This document shows, piece after piece, positions 46,950 through 52,506 of a stretch of DNA of 52,506 bases. Below the pieces are notes generated by a model that was given only the letters and a program-made list of their open reading frames with translations, was not told where the DNA came from and did not search any database. Position 1 is the stretch's first letter, and the number at the start of each line of letters is the position of its first letter. Where the stretch lies: IMG/VR virus record IMGVR_UViG_3300047168_000032, positions 1 through 52,506 of that record; one strand, 5' to 3'. The stretch comes from a virus. A program made the translations under genes and the position numbers.

Positions 46950-47422
46950 GCCAGCCTCACCACGTCAAAGTTTAACCCTGTAATTGTCACTGTTCCTGCG
47001 CTAGTCACAGCCTGCACTGCTATAGCCTGAGAGCCATTAACAGTGACTATCTTATTTAAAGCAGCGTTCATATATTGAAATGTTGCTCCAAATGCAGAAC
47101 TAAAAGGAGTTACTTGTCTTTTTGTATCTGCTTGTGCTGTTCCTCCTACGTATAATTGCACAGTTAATATGTTACCTCCAGCGCTAGAAGCTGTTATGTT
47201 GCAGCTAAAAATGACCAAGTAGGTTCCTGCAACTGGTGTCACCGTAGAGCTTGTTATAACACCGTTGGTAGTGTTGACTGTGGTTGCAGTACTACTACTA
47301 ACCTCGTTATTGTATAAGCCAAAACCTAAAGTGTTACCGTTGTCCACGAGAGGAGCACCTGAATTGACTCCGGGAGCATTTATGTACTGACCTGAAAATA
47401 AGATAGAACCTTTAAAAGCCAT
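46946..47422 (-). CDS. Jelly-roll adhesin, C1q/TNF-like
   Basis: 158 residues: FKGSILFSGQYINAPGVNSG, then NGVITSSTVTPVAGTYLVIF, SCNITASSAGGNILTVQLYV, and GTVTITGLNFDVVRLA. The G-TYLV-F-x-x strand and the last TGLNFDVVRL strand match the C1q-like jelly roll of phage receptor-binding tips. Short and without an attachment domain, so it may sit on another fibre. Confidence 0.65.
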   Translation of the reverse strand: MAFKGSILFSGQYINAPGVNSGAPLVDNGNTLGFGLYNNEVSSSTATTVNTTNGVITSSTVTPVAGTYLVIFSCNITASSAGGNILTVQLYVGGTAQADTKRQVTPFSSAFGATFQYMNAALNKIVTVNGSQAIAVQAVTSAGTVTITGLNFDVVRLA

Positions 47423-48288
47423 TAGGTCATCTCCTGTACGCCAATATAGGTAGTAGCACCTGTAGTCACCGCATATATTGCTCCAGTGCTGAATGAGTAC
47501 TCGTCCATAAGAAACTTCTCACCGGGGAATAGTGTAATTCCGTTTTGGTAGGATGCAGCGTTTCCATTAAATCCAAGTGATATTTGCTGAGGACTGGTGT
47601 TGCTTAAACACAACCCTCTTCTAGCCGTGTTAGCTGCTAATATTAAAGTGGAAGTTGTATTCACCGTGGCAGTAGTTGGAGCTGAAAAAGTTAAAGGTGA
47701 TTTAGTATTAACGGTTAGTGCGTTGTTAACTGAACTGATTGAATTGCCTGATCCATCGTTTAGGTATGTAGTTGTTTGTAAATTTGCTGCATTTGAGTTG
47801 TAAGGCTGAACAATGTAGGTTGCGGCTGAAGCATAGATGTAAATGGTAGCCGAGCCTGAAGTATACGAACTGAACTGAACCGATATAGTAGGAGCCACTG
47901 GCACACCTATTACCCTATAAGTGCCGTTTGCAGTGATACTAGATGCAATAGCGCTACCATTCAATGCAAATACACCTAACACTCTGGCAGACGATGGGGT
48001 ATTTTCAGTTACCGTTATGGTTCCTACAAAACCAGAACCAGATACATCTATGTTTACAGCACCTGCGCCCTGCATGGTCATTGTGACCACAGACGATCCA
48101 TTTGTTAAAGTGCCTGTAACCGTTTGGATAGGTTGTTCTACGTTAACAATCCCTGTTGAACTAGTGGAAATGGCACGGAGGTTTGTTCCATCCGTGCCAC
48201 CTACTAGTATGGCTTCCGAGGGTATGGCTGCACCGGTAGCACCGTCTGATTGGTCTTGTGTAGGTAAACGTGATACTATGTCGCCCAT
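47422..48288 (-). CDS. Beta-rich virion/fibre protein
   Basis: 288 residues. MGDIVSRLPTQDQSDGATGA then SEAILVGGTDGTNLRAISTS opens as in fibre-associated proteins of podoviruses; repeated Thr/Ser-rich strands follow, and the C-terminus GLCLSNTSPQQISLGFNGNA then FPGEKFLMDEYSFSTGAIYA is a small beta sandwich module found on many fibres. Overlaps the 46946 start by one base pair of codons. Confidence 0.65.
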   Translation of the reverse strand: MGDIVSRLPTQDQSDGATGAAIPSEAILVGGTDGTNLRAISTSSTGIVNVEQPIQTVTGTLTNGSSVVTMTMQGAGAVNIDVSGSGFVGTITVTENTPSSARVLGVFALNGSAIASSITANGTYRVIGVPVAPTISVQFSSYTSGSATIYIYASAATYIVQPYNSNAANLQTTTYLNDGSGNSISSVNNALTVNTKSPLTFSAPTTATVNTTSTLILAANTARRGLCLSNTSPQQISLGFNGNAASYQNGITLFPGEKFLMDEYSFSTGAIYAVTTGATTYIGVQEMT

Positions 48289-48305
48289 GACACCCTCTTA
48301 TGTTA

Positions 48306-49277
48306 TTATACTTGGAACCCAATGAACGTACTGTATAAATCCTGGGCAGCCAAATCGTTGTTGGTCATAATTGCAGCAACTGTCGTTCCCGTAGCAACTA
48401 AGGTGTTGTTTGGGAAGTTAATCTGAACAGTTGGCGTTGCAGTGCTGTTGAAAACAGCTGCATATGACGTTCCGCCGATTTGAATAACCGCTTTGAATTT
48501 ACCTGAACCTGATAAAATAACAGATTGCAAGTAGAATCCAGTAACACCGGCAGCAGTCGTACTTTGGGTAGCACTAGAGCCTACAGCTACTGCTGCGGAG
48601 TCTGTATAATAGTTCTTAGGTGTTCCAGCGGCAGCAGGGTCAATAGTGACAGGAAGGGGGTTTGAAGCACTAACGAATGCGGCTCCAGTGCTAATCTGGA
48701 TCGGCAAACTGTTAGATGCACTTGGTGATGCACCACTAATCTGTACGATGTTGTTTGGCAAGTTAGATTGGTTAGAAGCGATAGCAACGGGCAAAGAAGC
48801 AGACATTGTAGTCTGACCTAATGCAATTGCAGATCCACCAATCTGTGTGATATTGTCAACCCAGGGTGATGTGCTTTGAGTCACAGCAACCGTTCCAGAC
48901 ACCGAGCTAACGGCTACTGTACCGCTAACTGGCTGTGTGGTTGTTCCTGTGGGATCAATACGTACAGGGTGAGCAGCAGAGCCTAAGATGTTAGTTCCAT
49001 CTGTGATCTCTACTGGCCATGCACCTGACAAAGCAGCTGCTGTTCCTTGGTTAGCTGTAACCGAACCACTAATAGTAAGCGTGGTCCCACCGCTAACACC
49101 TTGAACAGACACTACACCGCCTGCGGGTGTTCCTGCAACGCCTTGACCGGCTATCTGTACCGAGCCTGAGGCATTAACTGCAGCTTTCTGAGACGGTGTA
49201 GTGCCGTCTGCTAACTCTATAACTACATCGCCGTTGTTTTGTGTTCTAACGGGTAACGAACTGTTGTAATCAGCCAT
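48306..49277 (-). CDS. Fibre protein with PVSGTVAV beta repeats
   Basis: 323 residues. MADYNSSLPVRTQNNGDVVI then ELADGTTPSQKAAVNASGSV; next PVRIDPTGTTTQPVSGTVAV and repeated SLPV-x-I / NPLPVTI units, suggesting a beta-solenoid or trimeric stalk; the last 100 residues form a beta head (GFYLQSVILSGSGKFKAVIQ). Opening motif A-D-Y-x-S-x-LPV-R resembles that of the next genes (ATTQIKDGYNGG...). Adhesin or tail-spike-like. Confidence 0.65.
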   Translation of the reverse strand: MADYNSSLPVRTQNNGDVVIELADGTTPSQKAAVNASGSVQIAGQGVAGTPAGGVVSVQGVSGGTTLTISGSVTANQGTAAALSGAWPVEITDGTNILGSAAHPVRIDPTGTTTQPVSGTVAVSSVSGTVAVTQSTSPWVDNITQIGGSAIALGQTTMSASLPVAIASNQSNLPNNIVQISGASPSASNSLPIQISTGAAFVSASNPLPVTIDPAAAGTPKNYYTDSAAVAVGSSATQSTTAAGVTGFYLQSVILSGSGKFKAVIQIGGTSYAAVFNSTATPTVQINFPNNTLVATGTTVAAIMTNNDLAAQDLYSTFIGFQV

Positions 49278-49280
49278 TTT

Positions 49281-49457
49281 TTAATTCTCCATTAATTTTT
49301 CAAGAAGTTTCTTTTCTGATTCTTCTTGTTTTTGAATATTCAATTGAAGTCTTTCGACTTCTTCCATTCTTTGCGCAATTATATATTCCATCTCCGCCTT
49401 AGCTGCTTGCACTCTCAGCAATTCTGCTTTAAATTTTTTCTTATCAATATCTAGCAT
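49281..49457 (-). CDS. 58-residue coiled-coil protein in the fibre cluster
   Basis: MLDIDKKKFKAELLRVQAAK, AEMEYIIAQRMEEVERLQLN, QKQEESEKKLLEKLMEN. Entirely helical with heptads, starts 1 nt after the stop of the 49458 gene with GGAGG ahead. The coiled coil may trimerise fibres or act as a small chaperone. Confidence 0.6.
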   Translation of the reverse strand: MLDIDKKKFKAELLRVQAAKAEMEYIIAQRMEEVERLQLNIQKQEESEKKLLEKLMEN

Positions 49458-50057
49458 TTACCCCACCTCCAAAATCATAAGCCTTGAGTTGAACATTGTT
49501 GAATCAGATCCATTATTTATCACTGTAACTGTTATCGTGTTACCCACTGCAATTACCATACCTGGTACACTACTCGAGCCTGTTTTATAATCAAACAAAG
49601 CACTTAAATTTGTTACGGGGGTATACTGTTTATCAAATAACGTGCCATTGTTGTATATACTATACGCTGCTCTATTACCTCCAGAACAGTTAATAGTTAA
49701 CAAATACGCTATTTTACCAACCGGCGCGGTGTAGGTATTTATCGTCGTCTCCACACCAACTGCTATTGAGGTAACTTCGTTATATAGTACTCTTAAATTC
49801 TGGACACCAAAAATCTGTCCAGCATTCACTTCAAGCAGACCAGAGCTATCTACTAAAAGTCCTTGCAATTTACCGCTAGGATTAATCCCACCTATGAGCG
49901 TACTATAGTCTGGAGCGGCCGAGCCATCTGCTCCAACTGATGGATTGGTTGCTGTGATAGAGCCCGTGACGTCAACGTTAATTGATCCATCTGGATTCAC
50001 CTTAAGCTGATTATCAGAACCGCCGTTATAGCCATCCTTGATCTGGGTAGTAGCCAT
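49458..50057 (-). CDS. Fibre-cluster beta-sandwich protein
   Basis: 199 residues: MATTQIKDGYNGGSDNQLKV then NPDGSINVDVTGSITATNPS, GLLVDSSGLLEVNAGQIFGV and VGVETTINTYTAPVGKIAYL, ending SRLMILEVG. The Q-L-K-V-N-x-D-GS-I-NV opening and the beta-sandwich end are typical for phage adhesin building blocks. Starts at ATG 50057, 1 nt from the 50058 stop. Confidence 0.6.
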   Translation of the reverse strand: MATTQIKDGYNGGSDNQLKVNPDGSINVDVTGSITATNPSVGADGSAAPDYSTLIGGINPSGKLQGLLVDSSGLLEVNAGQIFGVQNLRVLYNEVTSIAVGVETTINTYTAPVGKIAYLLTINCSGGNRAAYSIYNNGTLFDKQYTPVTNLSALFDYKTGSSSVPGMVIAVGNTITVTVINNGSDSTMFNSRLMILEVG

Positions 50058-50420
50058 TTACGTAGCCCCTCCAGCCCATCCTTGCCCTAAAAAGGTTATT
50101 ACTATTTGACCATTAGTAATAGGCGTTGCAGTCATTGATCTCAAAGAAACCCTACTATTAGCACTTATGACTACGGGAGCAGCGGATACGACACCGCCTC
50201 CAATTATGCATCTGAGCACCTCTTGTCCTGAAGGACCGGTGTATAGCCCTATGTAATCCCCTGTAGTGTCAAGCCAGGATACACCATAGGACGCTTTAGG
50301 GCCTGAATTAGCGACCACTTGAAGTGGAAGCGAACCTGAGCCTGGTATAGGTGTTACGTTGGTATATAGGATCTCTGGGGGATCTATAAAACCGATAGGG
50401 AATAGCGATCCTGCTATCAT
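50058..50420 (-). CDS. Small virion beta protein
   Basis: 120 residues: MIAGSLFPIGFIDPPEILYT, NVTPIPGSGSLPLQVVANSG, DTTGDYIGLYTGPSGQEVLR. Beta-rich, in the order of fibre-cluster genes. The GDYIGLYTG and GQIVITFLGQGW strands suggest a small receptor-related or cap protein. Unknown. Confidence 0.55.
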   Translation of the reverse strand: MIAGSLFPIGFIDPPEILYTNVTPIPGSGSLPLQVVANSGPKASYGVSWLDTTGDYIGLYTGPSGQEVLRCIIGGGVVSAAPVVISANSRVSLRSMTATPITNGQIVITFLGQGWAGGAT

Positions 50421-50428
50421 AGTTTTCC

Positions 50429-50794
50429 TTAGACAGTCGAGAATCCAAACATGTTAACTACAACGGTTGACGATCCGCCACTTGAACTCACATATACTGC
50501 TCTAATCCATCTGTAATTTAGGTTTGGTAGTGTTATAAGTGCAGAGCCACCAGCTGTTATGCTTACGGATGCACTCGGAATATCACTCCAATCAGTAACA
50601 ATATAAGTTGATGATGAACTAATCTGTAACGCTGCTACGTCGTTAGATGCTTGAATCTTGAAAGTTCCCACTGCAGATGTGTCACCAAACACAGCTTGAA
50701 AGCTTGCTGATATTAGCTGATTGCTATCTATCTGTGATCCGTTTACATTCCCGGTATCCGCTCCTGATAAAATTTGTGCGTTTACTTGTCTCAT
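50429..50794 (-). CDS. Beta-sandwich virion protein (paralogue of 1108-1509)
   Basis: 121 residues: VNAQILSGADTGNVNGSQID, NQLISASFQAVFGDTSAVGT, WIRAVYVSSSGGSSTVVVNM. The strand order and the LNYRWIRAVY-x-x-SSGGSSTV end match the plan LSAPWIRLAY-x-x-GSGSGTL of the 1108-1509 protein, so the two flank the fibre gene and probably serve a common part of the adhesion apparatus. Confidence 0.6.
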   Translation of the reverse strand: MRQVNAQILSGADTGNVNGSQIDSNQLISASFQAVFGDTSAVGTFKIQASNDVAALQISSSSTYIVTDWSDIPSASVSITAGGSALITLPNLNYRWIRAVYVSSSGGSSTVVVNMFGFSTV

Positions 50795-50803
50795 AATAAA
50801 TCC

Positions 50804-50968
50804 TTAAAGCTGTGTCAAATTAATAACAAGTACGTAAAATACACTGCAAATGTTATTTGGGTTATCTAAAGCAACTAAAATATGCCCGTCAGCTGTCTGG
50901 GCAGACACAGTAACACCTGTCTGTATTCCCATCCCTGTTGACCAGCTAACTTTTACTCCTGCGTTCAT
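50804..50968 (-). CDS. 54-residue hypothetical protein
   Basis: MNAGVKVSWSTGMGIQTGVT then VSAQTADGHILVALDNPNNI, CSVFYVLVINLTQL. Short strands only; AAAGG before ATG 50968. Sits between the fibre gene and the beta-sandwich gene. Function unknown. Confidence 0.5.
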   Translation of the reverse strand: MNAGVKVSWSTGMGIQTGVTVSAQTADGHILVALDNPNNICSVFYVLVINLTQL

Positions 50969-50980
50969 ATTAAACCTTTC

Positions 50981-52506
50981 TTATTGATAATGCTCTTCGA
51001 CTATGACAATACCGCTGGCACCCACACCGCCACTGCCTGTGTTGCCGTTAGCGCCGCCGCCACCACCACCGTAGTTACCTCCACCGGTTCCTGAACCGCC
51101 GCCTGCTGCTGCAGAACCCATACTGCCACCGCCTAAAGTGCTTGAGCCTCCATTACCACCACAGCCATATGCAACACCTGATACGGTTACCCCACCAGGG
51201 CTACCTGCTCCACCTACAAACTGTAGATCACCATAGTTAGCAACTCCACCCACTCCACCTGCAGCACCGTTAGTGCTAGTTCCTGCGTTAGCCCCACCGC
51301 CTCCGCCGCCGGCTGTACACAAATTTGTGCCAAAGCTCGAAGCACTAGCAGTTCCGTTTGCTGCTGCACCTGCTGCGACTGAGAAAACATATGAGGAGGA
51401 TAAAGATGATAAAAACTTAATAGCTGTAGCTCCACCGCCTCCGCCACCAGCTCCACCTGAAGATGAACCACCTCCGTTATTTCCACCACCACCGCCGCCA
51501 CCAACCGCTGTAACTTTAAGATAGATTGGTGATGGGCTGACAGGGAGGAAATAAGTACCGTTGGCAGCAACTGAGCTGTAGGTCAGGGTAGCAGATCCTG
51601 AACCAGAGGATCTCGTGAGGGTCCCTGACGAGCTGGGAGCATTAGATCCAATGCTTCTGTATGCAACAAGAGTAGTGGCGCCAGATATTGTTTCAGCGTA
51701 CACCGTTGTGAAGGTTGAGCTGTTGTTGGTATACTGATCTCCTGCGGCCCATGAAGGAGAGGCTTGTGTAATAGTAAAAGTGTAATAGTTATTTTGGTAG
51801 AAAATTTGGGTAGTTACAGCCTTTAACACTGAGGTATTACCGGGTAGAGTTGTCATAGCAGGAGCTGATCCTGAGCCATTACTAGTCAGTATTTGTCCTG
51901 AAGTACCTGCTGATGCTGAAGTTATGTTGCTTGAACTTGTTGCATACATAACACCATTGGTTGTAAGGCCTGAAAAAGAAGGAGTTCCAGCACTTTGCCA
52001 ACTAACTGTTGTGCCATTAGAGGTTAAAACTGTTCCGTTAGATCCTATAGCGAGTCTGGAAGCAGTGTTTGTGCCAGTCCCTATGATTAGATCACCAGTG
52101 GAGGTTATGGGGCTTAAAGCGTTAAAAGCAGCGCTAGCAGAAGTTTGACCTGTTCCACCATTAGCTATAGCAATTGTTGTGCCATTCCAGGTACCGGATG
52201 TGATGGTCCCGACAGATGTTAGTGAAGATGACACCACTGATGAGTTTAAAGTCGTTCCTGACAGTGTGCCTGCAGGTGCAACAACGGCATTTCCTGATGC
52301 AGCGGTAATTAAACCTTTAGCGTTTACTGTGAAACTTGGTATTGAAGTGCTAGAGCCAAATGACCCGGTGTTAGAATTAACTGTAGCTAGTGTTAAGGCT
52401 GCTGATCCTGGTCCAGAAGCAGTTGCATCACCAGTTAAGGCAGTGATATAGTTTCCACTTGCTTGTTTATTATTGAAAGTGTTCCAGTCAGTACTAGACA
52501 AATACC
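50981..52506 (-). CDS. Tail fibre/adhesin, C-terminal part (runs off window at 52506)
   Basis: About 508 residues of an open frame entering from the window end. It starts in the YLSSTDWNTFNNKQ repeat; the TTG codon near 52501 is not a real start. After one more repeat unit (ASGNYITALTGDATASGPGS, TSVGTITSGTWNGTTIAIAN), a distinct domain follows, then a long Gly-rich region (GGGGGGGNNGGGSSSGG, ... YGCGGNGGSSTLGGGSMG) and the end GVGASGIVIVEEHYQ, the typical C-terminus of Gly-rich phage adhesin tips. It joins with 1-1106 to give a protein of about 897 residues if 62 bp are missing at the window junction. Confidence 0.8.
   Translation of the reverse strand, partial: YLSSTDWNTFNNKQASGNYITALTGDATASGPGSAALTLATVNSNTGSFGSSTSIPSFTVNAKGLITAASGNAVVAPAGTLSGTTLNSSVVSSSLTSVGTITSGTWNGTTIAIANGGTGQTSASAAFNALSPITSTGDLIIGTGTNTASRLAIGSNGTVLTSNGTTVSWQSAGTPSFSGLTTNGVMYATSSSNITSASAGTSGQILTSNGSGSAPAMTTLPGNTSVLKAVTTQIFYQNNYYTFTITQASPSWAAGDQYTNNSSTFTTVYAETISGATTLVAYRSIGSNAPSSSGTLTRSSGSGSATLTYSSVAANGTYFLPVSPSPIYLKVTAVGGGGGGGNNGGGSSSGGAGGGGGGATAIKFLSSLSSSYVFSVAAGAAANGTASASSFGTNLCTAGGGGGGANAGTSTNGAAGGVGGVANYGDLQFVGGAGSPGGVTVSGVAYGCGGNGGSSTLGGGSMGSAAAGGGSGTGGGNYGGGGGGANGNTGSGGVGASGIVIVEEHYQ
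52131..52506. repeat. Fibre-gene repeat matching 388-763
   Basis: The last 376 bp align gaplessly to 388-763. In the internal copy 62 bp (764-825) separate the base matching 52506 from the base matching position 1. 376 + 62 + 387 equals 825, the same period as the 1/826 pair. Confidence 0.9.

Noticed and set aside
51273-51524. Plus-strand proline-rich frame inside the fibre gene
   Set aside because: It is the antisense of the Gly-rich region (GGA/GGT reversed give proline).
52497-52506. TTG start for the right-hand fibre frame near 52501
   Set aside because: The frame continues upstream (YLSSTDW repeat) beyond the window; no ribosome site; the real start is most probably 1106.

Overview
The window looks like a nearly complete genome of a tailed bacteriophage (Caudoviricetes) with a podovirus-type virion, infecting a Gram-negative host. 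The virion type is suggested by the gene set: portal, large terminase, scaffold and capsid, then a tail-tubular-like adaptor, a P22 gp10-like stabilisation protein and large Gln/Ala-rich internal (ejection) proteins, with no sheath, tube or tape-measure series. The Gram-negative host is inferred from two lipobox proteins, an outer-membrane-type lytic transglycosylase and a soluble GH24 endolysin. I cannot name the host; the collagen-like lipoprotein recalls proteins of predatory Bdellovibrionota, but only weakly. No integrase, repressor, RNA polymerase or tRNA was recognised.

Layout (almost everything is on the minus strand). 1-1.1 kb and 46.3-52.5 kb: adhesin/fibre cluster; both window ends cut the same fibre gene inside an 825-bp tandem repeat. 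1.1-13.8 kb: virion and tail genes (internal proteins, stabilisation protein, adaptor, fibres). 13.9-17.1 kb: small middle genes, a frameshifted P-loop NTPase and a collagen-like lipoprotein with its own promoter and operator-like palindromes. 17.2-25.7 kb: capsid (interrupted by a group I intron with a GIY-YIG endonuclease), scaffold, portal, ejection-type proteins and terminase. 25.7-43 kb: early region with small unknowns, an SbmA/BacA-like membrane transporter domain, DNA polymerase A, primase-helicase, SSB, dNMP kinase, CYTH enzyme, metallopeptidase, lipoprotein transglycosylase, phosphoesterase, HNH, SbcC, SbcD, RecA, and a run of tiny overlapping membrane-peptide genes. 43.0-43.6 kb: an ORF-free structured stretch with two strong promoters. 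43.6-46.3 kb: the only plus-strand operon (duplicated membrane peptides, membrane-anchored trypsin-like protease, endolysin).

Regulation can be read from the DNA. The early/middle region carries about a dozen sigma70-type promoters, nearly all TTGACT or TTGACA with an exact 17-nt spacer and often an extended -10. The late blocks instead begin with a separate 17-bp element (AAAGACTAAATACCGTA, three exact copies and one variant), each next to a stop codon and upstream of a late gene block. One sigma54-like -24/-12 site precedes the plus-strand operon.

How the parts fit: RecA, SbcCD, DNA polymerase A, primase-helicase and SSB form a replication-recombination module; terminase, portal, scaffold and capsid package DNA; the internal proteins and adaptor deliver it; the fibre cluster binds the host. 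An unusually large share of the non-structural genes targets the envelope (transporter-like protein, protease, transglycosylase, two lipoproteins and more than ten small membrane peptides). Main items for follow-up are the capsid-gene intron, the SbmA-like transporter, the membrane serine protease, the 43.1-43.5 kb putative RNA and the late element.
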